From positions 1 to 49,649 of the forward strand of contig WGCQ01000071.1 in assembly GCA_015493765.1 (NCBI GenBank): 49,649 nt of DNA. The letters are read 5' to 3'. The stretch's first letter is position 1, and each line of letters begins with the position of its first letter. Below the pieces are notes generated by a model that was given only the letters and a program-made list of their open reading frames with translations, was not told where the DNA came from and did no database searches. Positions 8,378 to 16,707 of the stretch are shown here, piece by piece. Made by a program: the position numbers and the translations under genes. The DNA comes from Deltaproteobacteria bacterium. GTDB lineage: Bacteria; Myxococcota_A; UBA9042; DTJE01; S145-11.

Positions 8378-10477
8378 TTACCTCCTTGAGATCATTGCAA
8401 AATCAGCGAACCAGTTGAATACATTCAACACCTGGCCCAGTAATGCCAGGCGATTGGCCGCAACGGCCTGCGTTGGGGCGTCCAGCACCCTGACCGTGTC
8501 AAAAAAACGCTCCAGCACGTCCTGGTAGCCGTACATCAGCTCCAGCACGGCCACGAACTCGCGTTTTTCACGCAAATCGGCCACCCGTGTCATGTCCTTG
8601 CGGGCCTTTTCAAAGACCTCCTTTTCGAGGTCGCTGTCCAGCATGCCCTCATCGACCCCGTCAGCCGATTCCACGAGGTCTTTCGGCGCCTTGGCCCGGA
8701 TATTGGTCATGCGCTTGAACGCCAGCATGAGGTCACGGAAACCTGCGTGCGTTTCATAGACCTCCTTCAGCGCTGTCACCCGTTGCAGGGCCTCCTTAGG
8801 CGGCACGTTCGGGATCGCCAGCACCGCGTGCACGAAGTCCGCGGACACGGATACCGTCTCGCGCAGCAGTATGTCGAAGCGGTCCCGTATGAAATCCACC
8901 ACCCGCGGCCGCACATCGTCGGCCACAGGGATGTTGTTCTGTTTCAGCACCGCGGCCGCATGGTCCACCAGCGCCTCAACGGTCACGTACCTGTCCGCGG
9001 CCATCAGCAGCCTCAGCAAGCCCACGGCCTGGCGCCGCATCGCGTAGGGGTCCTTGCCACCCCTTGGCTCATAACCCCTTGAAAAACCGGCAACAATGCT
9101 GTCGATCCGGTCTGCAATGGACAGGACTGCCCCTGCCTTACTTTCCGGCAGGCGGTCCTCCGCAAACCTGGGCAGGTAGTGCTCCTTGATGGCCTTTGCC
9201 GCGGTCTCGCTGTAACCGGCTTTTTGCGCGTAGTACCCACCCATAACGCCCTGCAATTCCGCGAATTCCCCGACCATCTGGCTCATCAGGTCGGCCTTGC
9301 ACAGCCGCGCCGCATCGCGTAACGCATCCGGGTCCTTGCAGCCGAACATCGGCCCCAGCCTGTCCACCAGGGCCTGTAAGCGCACGGCCTTGTCCGCCAC
9401 GCTGCCCAGGCCTGCCATGAACACCCGCTCCCCAAGGGCCGCGTGCATGGCCTCGATCCCTGACTTCAGGTCCTGGTTCCAGAAGTAATCGGCGTCGTAC
9501 AGCCTGGCGGACAGCACGCGCTCGTTACCCTTCACCACCACGGCCATGTCCCGGGCCAGCGTGTTTGCAACCACGCCGAACACCGGGGCCAGGCTGTTGT
9601 CCTGCCTGCGAAACGTGAAGTAACGCTGGTGCCGGCGCATGGCCTCGATCAACACCTCAGCGGGCAGGGACAAAAAGCGCTCGTCAAAGTGCCCGGCCAG
9701 CACAAAGGGGTACTCCACCAGGTTCGCCACCTCGTCGAGCAGGGCATCGTCCTGGACCACCAAGGCCTCGTGTTTTGTTGCTATTTTTGAAAGACCCTGC
9801 AAAATCAAGGCCTTGCGCCTGTTTACATCCAGTTCCACACCGCGCTCGGCCATGACCTTCCCGTAGTCCTCGGCCCGCTCCAGGGCAACCGGCTCCGGGT
9901 GCATGAAAAAATGGCCCCGCACAACACGGTCCGCCTTCAGGCCAAATACCTCGAAGGGTATGACCTCGTCACCAAGCAGGCCCACTAAGTAGTGCACCGG
10001 CCGCACGAACGGCCCCTGTCCCTTGCCCCAGCGCATGGTGCGCTTGAATTCCAGTGTCGTGATGATACCTGGCAGGGACTCGGCCAGGATCGCGGATGCC
10101 CTGCGGCCCTTGACCTGGAGGGTCACGGATGCGACCTTGCCCTTTTTGCCCTCCACGGGCTTGAGCACCTCAGGCTCGACCCCGTGGGACCTGGCAAAAC
10201 CGATTGCAGCGCGGGTGGGCTTGCCTGAGGCATCAAAGGCCCTGTCCCAGGGCGGCCCCGTGAACACCTCGGTGCGGTCATCCTGCACGGCCTTGCAGCC
10301 CTCGACCATCACGGCCAGGCGCCTGGGCGTAAAAAAGGCCCTAAGCTGGGCATCGTCCCCGATCAACCGGTTTTCCGCGAGTACGTCCCTCACCCCGTTC
10401 GCAAGCGCGTCCGCAGCACGGGGTGCATCCCTTGCCGGTATCTCCTCGGTCCCAATCTCTATCAACAGTGTCTTCAT
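8378..10477 (-). CDS. glyS: Glycine--tRNA ligase beta subunit
   Basis: Beta chain of the heterotetrameric bacterial GlyRS, which charges tRNA-Gly. The 699 residues match the family length. Recognisable parts are the N-terminal KTLLIEIGTEEIPARDAPRA, the central RRHQRYFTF segment, the HD-like region around KEHYLPRFAEDRLPE, and a C-terminal DALR-type anticodon-binding segment. It lies 19 bp after glyQ and 3 bp before ppdK on the same strand, so glyQ, glyS and ppdK almost certainly form one transcript. Nothing unusual is seen in the reading frame. Confidence 0.97.
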   Translation of the reverse strand: MKTLLIEIGTEEIPARDAPRAADALANGVRDVLAENRLIGDDAQLRAFFTPRRLAVMVEGCKAVQDDRTEVFTGPPWDRAFDASGKPTRAAIGFARSHGVEPEVLKPVEGKKGKVASVTLQVKGRRASAILAESLPGIITTLEFKRTMRWGKGQGPFVRPVHYLVGLLGDEVIPFEVFGLKADRVVRGHFFMHPEPVALERAEDYGKVMAERGVELDVNRRKALILQGLSKIATKHEALVVQDDALLDEVANLVEYPFVLAGHFDERFLSLPAEVLIEAMRRHQRYFTFRRQDNSLAPVFGVVANTLARDMAVVVKGNERVLSARLYDADYFWNQDLKSGIEAMHAALGERVFMAGLGSVADKAVRLQALVDRLGPMFGCKDPDALRDAARLCKADLMSQMVGEFAELQGVMGGYYAQKAGYSETAAKAIKEHYLPRFAEDRLPESKAGAVLSIADRIDSIVAGFSRGYEPRGGKDPYAMRRQAVGLLRLLMAADRYVTVEALVDHAAAVLKQNNIPVADDVRPRVVDFIRDRFDILLRETVSVSADFVHAVLAIPNVPPKEALQRVTALKEVYETHAGFRDLMLAFKRMTNIRAKAPKDLVESADGVDEGMLDSDLEKEVFEKARKDMTRVADLREKREFVAVLELMYGYQDVLERFFDTVRVLDAPTQAVAANRLALLGQVLNVFNWFADFAMISRR

Positions 10478-10496
10478 AGCGGTCTGTTTTCCTGTG

Positions 10497-11402
10497 TTAT
10501 TGCGGCCCCGGGCCTGCCACGGCCATTTGTTTCCCCTGCCTCACCAGCGGATAGCCCATGTTTTCCCGGACCTCCAAAAACGCCTTTGCCACGGCCCTGG
10601 CGATCTTGCGCACCCTCAGGATATAGGCCTGGCGCTGGGACACGCCAATGGCCCCGCGTGCGTCCAGCACGTTGAACACGTGCGAGCACTTCATGCAGTA
10701 ATCGTAGGCAGGCAAAGGCAGTTTCAGTTCTATCAGGCGAAAGGCCTCCTTTTCAAACGCATCGAACAACTGCAAATGTAGCGGCACGTCAGCCACCTCG
10801 AAGTTGTGACGCGAAAATTCCAGTTCGTCCTCCTGGTGGACCTCGCCGTACGTCACGCCCGGCCCCCATTGCAGGTCGTACACGTTGTCTATGCCGGACA
10901 AATACATGGTGATCCGCTCCAGCCCGTAGGTGATCTCGGCCGGGATCGGCGACAACTCGATGCCGCCGACCTGCTGGAAATAGGTGAACTGGGTCACCTC
11001 CATGCCGTCCACCCAGACCTCCCAGCCCAGGCCCCATGCGCCCAGGGTGGGGCTTTCCCAGTCGTCCTCAACAAAGCGGATGTCGTGGTCCTGCGGTGTA
11101 ATGCCCAAAAATGCCAGGCTTTTCAAATACAAGTCCTGGATATCGTCAGGTGCAGGCTTGATCATTACCTGGAACTGGTAGTAGTGCTGCAAACGGTAGG
11201 GGTTGTCCCCGTAACGGCCGTCCGCAGGCCGCCTGGACGGCTCCACGTAGGCCGCGGCAAAGGGTTCCGGTCCCAGTGAACGCAGAAACGTGTTCGGATT
11301 GAACGTGCCCGCGCCCTTTTCCATGTCATACGGCTGCATCAACAGACAGCCCTGGTTCACCCAGAATTCCTGGAGTTTCAGAATTACGTCCTGGAAGGTC
11401 AT
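10497..11402 (-). CDS. glyQ: Glycine--tRNA ligase alpha subunit
   Basis: Catalytic alpha chain of heterotetrameric GlyRS, forming glycyl-adenylate together with the beta chain. The 301-residue protein carries the near-invariant motifs [35 protein letters not shown] and [19 protein letters not shown], and ends shortly after [19 protein letters not shown]. Length equals the family norm. GGAGG six bases upstream sets the ATG at 11402. It heads the minus-strand cluster; a possible promoter (TTGACA, 17 bp, TAACCT) lies just upstream. There is no T-box-like leader in the roughly 60 bp before the adjacent MITE-like element. Confidence 0.97.
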   Translation of the reverse strand: MTFQDVILKLQEFWVNQGCLLMQPYDMEKGAGTFNPNTFLRSLGPEPFAAAYVEPSRRPADGRYGDNPYRLQHYYQFQVMIKPAPDDIQDLYLKSLAFLGITPQDHDIRFVEDDWESPTLGAWGLGWEVWVDGMEVTQFTYFQQVGGIELSPIPAEITYGLERITMYLSGIDNVYDLQWGPGVTYGEVHQEDELEFSRHNFEVADVPLHLQLFDAFEKEAFRLIELKLPLPAYDYCMKCSHVFNVLDARGAIGVSQRQAYILRVRKIARAVAKAFLEVRENMGYPLVRQGKQMAVAGPGPQ

Positions 11403-11425
11403 CTCATGCCTCCATACAAAGGCTC

Positions 11426-11454
11426 AGGTTACTTTAAAATGTATTTGCTGTCAA
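11426..11454 (-). promoter_or_regulatory. Possible glyQ operon promoter
   Basis: On the minus strand TTGACA (11454-11449) is followed after 17 bp by TAACCT (11431-11426), about 25 bp before the glyQ start codon. The -35 box is perfect; the -10 box matches the sigma-70 consensus in only three positions, so this is tentative. Confidence 0.35.
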
Positions 11455-11466
11455 TGTGTGTGGGAT

Positions 11467-11644
11467 CCCAAATTACCTGACTAAATTCGGAAGTCGTACG
11501 CCGCAAGCGGGCCATCTACTTTGTCGTTTGCACCCATTTGATGCTCAATGTGGCTCTACCACACCTGCGCTCAAACAGGCTTAACCCACTGTATCTGCAC
11601 CACTTTCTGCAACCTTTGTCCTGAAATTTGACATGCAATTTGGG
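11467..11644 (+). mobile_element. MITE-like element, copy A (178 bp)
   Basis: The left end begins CCCAAATTACCTGACTAAAT; the right end, read from the other strand, begins CCCAAATTGCATGTCAAATT, so the ends are imperfect inverted repeats of about 20 bp. The interior (GTCGTACGCCGCAAGCGG, CTTTGTCGTTTGCACCCAT, CACACCTGCGCTCAAA) is shared with copy B at 47792 and, inverted, with copy C at 35637. There is no ORF large enough for a transposase, so any movement would need enzymes supplied elsewhere. A target duplication cannot be resolved because flanking AT/GGGAT bases extend the palindrome. It lies between the glyQ promoter region and the tRNA-Val promoter. Confidence 0.7.
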
Positions 11645-11660
11645 ATTTGGGATACAGGTA

Positions 11661-11689
11661 TTGACAATCGGGTTTGGTACGTTTATTAT
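11661..11689 (+). promoter_or_regulatory. Near-consensus sigma-70 promoter of the tRNA-Val/tRNA-Asp unit
   Basis: TTGACA at 11661-11666, a 17-bp spacer, then TATTAT at 11684-11689 (5 of 6 consensus). The predicted start near 11696 is about 12 bp before the 5' end of tRNA-Val. This is the best promoter match in the window, as expected for a stable-RNA unit. Confidence 0.75.
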
Positions 11690-11708
11690 TGCCTGGTCTT
11701 TGGTTCGT

Positions 11709-11781
11709 GGGCGAATAGCTCAGTTGGGAGAGCACCTGCTTTACACGCAGGGGGTCACAGGTTCAAGTCCTGTTTCGCCCA
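11709..11781 (+). tRNA. tRNA-Val (anticodon TAC)
   Basis: A complete cloverleaf: acceptor GGGCGAA pairs with TTCGCCC, D arm GCTC/GAGC, anticodon stem CCTGC/GCAGG around loop TTTACAC giving TAC (codon GTA), T arm ACAGG/CCTGT with TTCAAGT. Discriminator is A; the CCA end is not encoded (ACTG follows). It is followed after 16 bp by tRNA-Asp in the same direction. Confidence 0.96.
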
Positions 11782-11797
11782 CTGTTCTTTTAAGTTT

Positions 11798-11875
11798 GGG
11801 GTGGTAGTTAAGATTGGTTATAACGCCGGCCTGTCAAGCCGGAGGGCGCGGGTTCAAGTCCCGTCCACCCCGCCA
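11798..11875 (+). tRNA. tRNA-Asp (anticodon GTC), CCA encoded
   Basis: Acceptor GGGGTGG pairs with CCACCCC, D stem GTTA/TAAC, anticodon stem CCGGC/GCCGG around CTGTCAA giving GTC (codons GAC/GAT), T arm with TTCAAGT. Discriminator G followed by an encoded CCA, unlike tRNA-Val next to it. It ends 15 bp before the convergent end of the phosphatase-like gene, with no obvious T-run terminator between them. Confidence 0.96.
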
Positions 11876-11889
11876 CTTAAATATGGATG

Positions 11890-13596
11890 TTACTGACGGA
11901 TTTTCCCGGTGTACAGCCCTGCCAGGAGCAACAGGAGCAGCAAGAGTGTCCAGGACATGGGTTTGTTCCCTGCATCGCACCCACCAGAGGGTGACCTGTG
12001 GTTTGTCGTGGTATCCTTTTGGGTAACGACATCATTATGCCTGACTTCCTTGTGTTTGGGTGTATCCGGAATCGACTGATCAACGTACACGTCGTTCAGC
12101 AAATCAACGTATTCCTGGGTGTCAAATATATCATTAACTGAATCCATGCCCGAGTCCAGGTAATTCAGTTCCGAGGCATTGTCACTCGCAAGTTCCGGGG
12201 CAGGTTCAGACCCTTGCTCCACAATCGATTCCGATGTATTTTCATCCTCTTCCGCCTGGCCCTGGTCCGGGATGACTTCGGTTTCTGCAGCAGTAGTCCG
12301 GCAGGGATTTTCCGAGTCAGGCACGTGTTTTACGATGTCAAACTGGTCGATCAGTTTACGGTTACTGTCACTGGAACTCACTAATTGTTGTTTCGTACTC
12401 CAGACCTTGACATGCAACACGTTGTAGTCAATTTCCAGGCTGACATAGTGAAATTTGTCGGAACATACCTTGCTGCCCTTGGTGCCGGGACAAAACAGGG
12501 ATAAGACCTTCTGGTAGGTCATGGCGCCTGCCCCACCGGTGACGATGTAAATTGTTCCCTTTGACGGGTCGCCAACAGGTATGCCCTCCTTGGAATCGCC
12601 ATTACCCTTCAAAGGGCCTATGCGTTCGTACCAGTGATTGTGACCGCTGAAGACCATATCCACATGATGCTTGTCGAACACGGCGGTAAATGCCTTGTTT
12701 TGGCCTTCCTCGTTCGGTGGGTGGCCAATGTCTTTCCCCAGGATCTTTGCGTTGCTGGTGTAACAAGGCCTGTGGAAGAACACGAATTTCCACATCCTGG
12801 GGTGGTCACTCAGCACCTGGTCAAGCCAGTCGGCCTGCATGGAAAATTTCGGGTTTCCCCCTTTGTATGACTCTGTTGACAGGCTTACAAAGATCGCATT
12901 GGCCGTAGTAAAATAGTAAAAGTCCTCGGTATGGGTTACATCGTTACGTGGAAGGGTGAACACCTGGTTGTAATTTGCCGGGTCCCCTTCGGAGGGGCCG
13001 TTGTCGTGATTGCCGGGGCAGGTCATCAGGGGCGTATTCGCGATAACGGAGGAACTGGCCTCCAGAAAATGTATCCACTGGCCCACGTCCGAACCCTTTT
13101 CAACGATGTCACCGGTATTCAACACAAAATACGGGTGTTCGTTGGTAACCGCATCCTGCAGGATTGGGTGCCATTTGTTGGACGGCCCGTAGGTATCGTC
13201 ACTGCGGTCATCGCCCAGCACCACGAACCTGAGCGGTTTGCATACATCCACCGGCGTGGTTCTAAACGTATGGTCCCGGCTCCAGTCGTTAGGTGCCCCT
13301 ACCCTGTAATGGTACAGCGTGTCCGGTGACAAACCCTCCAGGATTGCCTCGTGTGTGGCCTTGAGCGCACCGTTGGCCATGAATACCGAACCGGTCACGA
13401 AGTGTCCATAGGCGGTGGTAGGGCCGTATTCCACCATGGTGGGTGTGCCAGGTGAGTCCGTGTTCCACGTGACAGCCACGGATGTGGTGGTATCACGTTG
13501 GTAGGCGACACGTACATACCTGGGTGAATCCTTTGCCCAGGCAGTCAAGGTACATGCTGCAACCAGGAACGCAATGACAGAAAAGTATTTCAGCAT
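11890..13596 (-). CDS. Purple-acid-phosphatase-like metallophosphoesterase with MYXO-CTERM-like tail
   Basis: The 568-residue protein starts with a Sec signal peptide (KYFSVIAFLVAACTLTAWA), then an FN3-like purple acid phosphatase N domain (RYVRVAYQRDTTTSVAVTWN) and a calcineurin-like phosphoesterase core. Metal ligands are visible in order: VVLGDDRSD, NTGDIVEKG, CPGNHDNG, VFFHRPC and SGHNHWYERI. Such enzymes release phosphate from esters using a two-metal centre outside the cytoplasm. After the core come about 120 acidic low-complexity residues and a terminal GGCDAG - hydrophobic LLLLLLLL - KIRQ tail, which has the layout of MYXO-CTERM sorting signals (Gly-Cys, membrane helix, basic end). 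It is monocistronic, convergent with the tRNAs and divergent from the lipoprotein operon at 14242. Confidence 0.87.
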   Translation of the reverse strand: MLKYFSVIAFLVAACTLTAWAKDSPRYVRVAYQRDTTTSVAVTWNTDSPGTPTMVEYGPTTAYGHFVTGSVFMANGALKATHEAILEGLSPDTLYHYRVGAPNDWSRDHTFRTTPVDVCKPLRFVVLGDDRSDDTYGPSNKWHPILQDAVTNEHPYFVLNTGDIVEKGSDVGQWIHFLEASSSVIANTPLMTCPGNHDNGPSEGDPANYNQVFTLPRNDVTHTEDFYYFTTANAIFVSLSTESYKGGNPKFSMQADWLDQVLSDHPRMWKFVFFHRPCYTSNAKILGKDIGHPPNEEGQNKAFTAVFDKHHVDMVFSGHNHWYERIGPLKGNGDSKEGIPVGDPSKGTIYIVTGGAGAMTYQKVLSLFCPGTKGSKVCSDKFHYVSLEIDYNVLHVKVWSTKQQLVSSSDSNRKLIDQFDIVKHVPDSENPCRTTAAETEVIPDQGQAEEDENTSESIVEQGSEPAPELASDNASELNYLDSGMDSVNDIFDTQEYVDLLNDVYVDQSIPDTPKHKEVRHNDVVTQKDTTTNHRSPSGGCDAGNKPMSWTLLLLLLLLAGLYTGKIRQ

Positions 13597-13710
13597 GGTT
13601 CACCCGGAGTTTTTATAAATAATTGAGATACATCATTAAGGTACATCCTTTCACCTTATCCAGACAAAAGTATAAAAAAACACAAGATAAATGGCAAATC
13701 CGATAGGATA

Positions 13711-13808
13711 CCCAGGGTTACCTGTCACATTTGAGAATAAAGTGCTGAAATTGCTGCAAATACAAGGAGATAAGCCTGTTTAAGCACAGGCGTAATAGGC
13801 GTCGTACC
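13711..13808 (-). mobile_element. Truncated MITE-like element, copy D
   Basis: CCCAGGGTTACCTGTCACAT matches the right-hand terminus of the family (as at 35637), and the following GCTGAAATTGCTGCAAATAC and TAAGCCTGTTTAAGCACAGG follow the interior of copy C at a diverged level. The other terminus is missing; island 2 begins where it should be. So this is a decayed copy, possibly interrupted by the island. Confidence 0.55.
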
Positions 13809-14031
13809 GGCCTTTCCGAGACCGAGGCCGTTGGCCGTGGCCGAGACCGAGGCCGTTGGCCGTGACCGTGACCGAGGCCGTTGGCCGTTGGCCGAGACCG
13901 AGGCCGTTGGCCGTAGCCGAGACCGTGGCCGTGTGATCCCGGTGAAAACGAAAGCCGTGGAGCGCAGGCGGCCTCGCCTGCTTGTTTCGCGGGCGACCCG
14001 CCCGCCTTCCCGTGACCGTGAATTCAGGAAG
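13809..14031. repeat. Composite repeat island 2
   Basis: Tracts of TGRCCG-type hexamers (reverse of CGGYCA) are followed by a module containing GTGATCCCGGTGAAAACGAA and GCAGGCGGCCTCGCCTGC, then GCGGGCG/CGCCC. The same module is present inverted at about 48680-48720, where about 38 bp match exactly, and partly near 32.4 kb. No gene is seen. It sits in the divergent region between the phosphatase gene and the lipoprotein operon. Confidence 0.8.
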
Positions 14032-14075
14032 AACCAATAACATCACATCGAAGATGCATCAAGGTGTTTTGGGCC

Positions 14076-14103
14076 TTGACAAACAGGGCATAAAAACTAT
14101 ACT
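14076..14103 (+). promoter_or_regulatory. Likely promoter of the 14242-19814 lipoprotein operon
   Basis: TTGACA at 14076-14081, 16-bp spacer, TATACT at 14098-14103 (5 of 6). Predicted transcription start near 14110 would give a leader of about 130 nt before the GTG start at 14242. It lies just after repeat island 2. Confidence 0.5.
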
Positions 14104-14241
14104 CCTGTAAAGGATTTGGAAACAGGCAGTGATGCATGGGTATGGATATGTACCGTTAAAATAATAGTACGACAATCTTTTTTGCCGTATTCCCCTGGGT
14201 TTATCGCGTATGGCCGTGCCGCTGCTTTATGGAGGAGATCT

Positions 14242-16707
14242 GTGCGTAATATTTTGATATTAGTGCTGTTTTCCCTGGTGGCGTGCGGCAACGGCAGCAC
14301 TACGCAAACCATGCCGGATGCGTCCGTTCCTGATTCCACACACAAAGGTGAGTGTACGTCTGACCGGGACTGCGCCCACCTGGCTGTGTCGGCCTGCGAA
14401 AAGGGTGTATGTAATGCCGAGCATCGCTGCGTGATCCAGGCGCTCGACCAGGTGCCCTGCGACGACCACAATGCCTGCACCAGGAACGATACGTGCATAC
14501 GAGGTTTGTGCAAGGGCACGGCATTTACATGCCCCGCACCCAAGGACCAGTGCAAGGTGGCAGGTGACTGTGACCCGCAAAAAGGCTGTGTTGTGCAGGA
14601 CGCGCCTGACGGGACCCCGTGTGATGACCAGGACCCTTGCACGGACAACGACGTATGCCGGGACGGCGTATGCCAGGGTACGGCCAAGACCTGTGATGAC
14701 GGGCTGAAGTGCACGTCGGATGCGTGCAGTAGCGGCAGTTGCGTATCCACGCCACAAGAGGGCTGGTGCGTAATCGATGGAAAATGCTACAAGACCGGTG
14801 ATGCCAGCCAGGACGACCCGTGCAAATACTGCGACCCGGGCAAGACACAAAAAAACTGGTCCGACAGACCTCAGGGTTACAAGCCGGGTAATGGCGTGGT
14901 GTGTCAGGGGGGATCGGCTTGTACACCGGATTGCACGGACAAGGAATGCGGTGACGACGGATGCGGTGGTTCCTGCTGGACAGGCCAGGGCGCTGAATGT
15001 AACGACGATCTGGACTGTACCACGGACCGGTGTAACAATGGCAAGTGCGGCCATGATCTGGTCACTGACCACTGCCTGATAGACGGTAAATGCGTGGCCA
15101 AGGGTCAGACCAGCCAGAAAAATCCATGCCTCGCCTGTGACCCCGCCAAGGACCAGCATACCTGGTCCCCCATGCCGGACCGGACCCAGCTGGATTTTGG
15201 TAAGGTCTGTTACCAGGGCAAGGTGTGCACACCGGACTGCACCGGCAAGAAGTGCGGTTCAGACGGGTGCGGTGGCACTTGCGGGACTTGCGGGTCAGGG
15301 ACATGCTGCAAGGTGGGCAAATGCGTTTCCCCGTTTCTGTGGGCCGTGGATTTTGGTGTCAAGGGGAGCGACAGGCCACTGGACATCGTACGTTGGCCTG
15401 GTGACATGGGCGACGGCGTGGTGGTGGGCGGTGTATTCAGTGATGGGGAACTCACCGGTACATTTGCCCCGCCGAGGGGTGATGCGGGATACGCCGAGTT
15501 CTTTGACAGCAACGGCAATATCATGAACACGGTATCAGTGGACGACAAGGACCCGAATACGTATTATGCCCAGAATGTCTGTTGCATGGCAGTATCCCAG
15601 GACCACCTGTACCTCGCGGGAAGGGTGGAAAAAAATCTTTCAATAGATGGTACAGCGGTTTTGACGGATTCGGACAGCATGACATCATACATTGCATCCA
15701 TGGACAAGGATTTGAGCCTGAAGTGGGTGCATGTACTGGGCACCACCACCGGACATAGCACGGGTGACAATACACTCAGGGGCCTTTACTGGGCTCAAAA
15801 AGACCTTTTGCTTACAGGTGATTTCGAGACCTTTATTTCGTATGGCACCACCACTTTGACCAGTACACACTCGGATATATTCGGGATACGCATCAAGACG
15901 GATACCACGGGCGTCAGCGCCGGTGCCTTTGGAGGCAGCGATGACATGTATGGCATACTGCGACCTGATACGGGTTCAGGTTACTGGCTTATAGGCGGAT
16001 TCAGCGGTACGTTCAGCATGGGCGGCAGTTCGTTCACGGCATCCGGTGATTCTGATGCAATCCTGGCCCGGGTCAACCAGGGTATGGGCGTTGTTATGGC
16101 CCAGGCGAGCAGCAGTCCAGGTGCAACGTTTGTGATAGGTTCCGCATTATCTCCAACGGGCTCCCTGTTTGTCAGTGGTATTTATACCAAGGCGTTCACT
16201 TATCATGGTCACAAGTTTACAGGGCACAGCGGATTCGACAGCATGCTGATGGCCTTTGACAAAAACGGTAACCTGAAATGGACCAGGGACATGCATGCCT
16301 TCTGGGGCGGCATGTTCCATGACCACCAAAACGTATTACCCTTGCTGTATTTTGGCGATGACGGAAATTTGTGGCTGCTGGGGTCCGGTGCAAACAGTGC
16401 GGACCTGGGATGCGGACCTGTCGGCCCCCACGGCCCTGGCATGACGATGGTGGTGGTCCGGCTGGACCCGGCAAGCGGTAAGTGCCTGGGACAGAAGGTC
16501 TTGGCACGTGGACCTGACATCGATTCAGGCGTTATACCGGCAGGTATGGTCATAAACGACGGTGTTTTGTATATTACGGGTGAACTCAAGGCCAAGACGC
16601 AGTTCGACACCCAGGACCTCGAACCCCATAAGGACTCTACAGGGGCGTACAACTGGGATTCCTTCCTGGCCGCTTACGACCTTGCCTGTATGGAGGCGGT
16701 TCAATGA
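14242..16707 (+). CDS. Cys-rich lipoprotein with C-terminal beta-propeller-like domain
   Basis: The ORF track begins at 14116, but GTG 14242 is preferred: GGAGGAG lies just upstream and the product opens with a lipoprotein signal (RNILILVLFSLVAC). The 821-residue protein has two parts. Residues about 20-360 are Cys-rich, built of CxxxxxC modules such as CDDQDPCTDNDVCRDGVCQG and two copies of the knot KECGDDGCGGSC / KKCGSDGCGGTC, a type common in Bradymonadales and related surface proteins. Residues about 363-821 are Cys-poor with recurring Gly/Asp-rich strands (GDGVVVGGVFSDGELTG, GSGYWLIGGFSGTF), resembling SBBP-type propeller repeats. Predicted surface-exposed with a disulfide-stabilised stalk and a binding head. 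It overlaps the next gene by ATGA at 16704-16707, so the two are coupled. No enzymatic motif seen. Confidence 0.75.
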   Translation: MRNILILVLFSLVACGNGSTTQTMPDASVPDSTHKGECTSDRDCAHLAVSACEKGVCNAEHRCVIQALDQVPCDDHNACTRNDTCIRGLCKGTAFTCPAPKDQCKVAGDCDPQKGCVVQDAPDGTPCDDQDPCTDNDVCRDGVCQGTAKTCDDGLKCTSDACSSGSCVSTPQEGWCVIDGKCYKTGDASQDDPCKYCDPGKTQKNWSDRPQGYKPGNGVVCQGGSACTPDCTDKECGDDGCGGSCWTGQGAECNDDLDCTTDRCNNGKCGHDLVTDHCLIDGKCVAKGQTSQKNPCLACDPAKDQHTWSPMPDRTQLDFGKVCYQGKVCTPDCTGKKCGSDGCGGTCGTCGSGTCCKVGKCVSPFLWAVDFGVKGSDRPLDIVRWPGDMGDGVVVGGVFSDGELTGTFAPPRGDAGYAEFFDSNGNIMNTVSVDDKDPNTYYAQNVCCMAVSQDHLYLAGRVEKNLSIDGTAVLTDSDSMTSYIASMDKDLSLKWVHVLGTTTGHSTGDNTLRGLYWAQKDLLLTGDFETFISYGTTTLTSTHSDIFGIRIKTDTTGVSAGAFGGSDDMYGILRPDTGSGYWLIGGFSGTFSMGGSSFTASGDSDAILARVNQGMGVVMAQASSSPGATFVIGSALSPTGSLFVSGIYTKAFTYHGHKFTGHSGFDSMLMAFDKNGNLKWTRDMHAFWGGMFHDHQNVLPLLYFGDDGNLWLLGSGANSADLGCGPVGPHGPGMTMVVVRLDPASGKCLGQKVLARGPDIDSGVIPAGMVINDGVLYITGELKAKTQFDTQDLEPHKDSTGAYNWDSFLAAYDLACMEAVQ

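Noticed and set aside
13780-14046. ORFs through the hexamer islands (e.g. 13780-14046 and 48417-49106)
   Set aside because: Their translations are strings such as TANGLGLGQR produced by the CGGYCA repeats; frames are open only because of the repeat composition.
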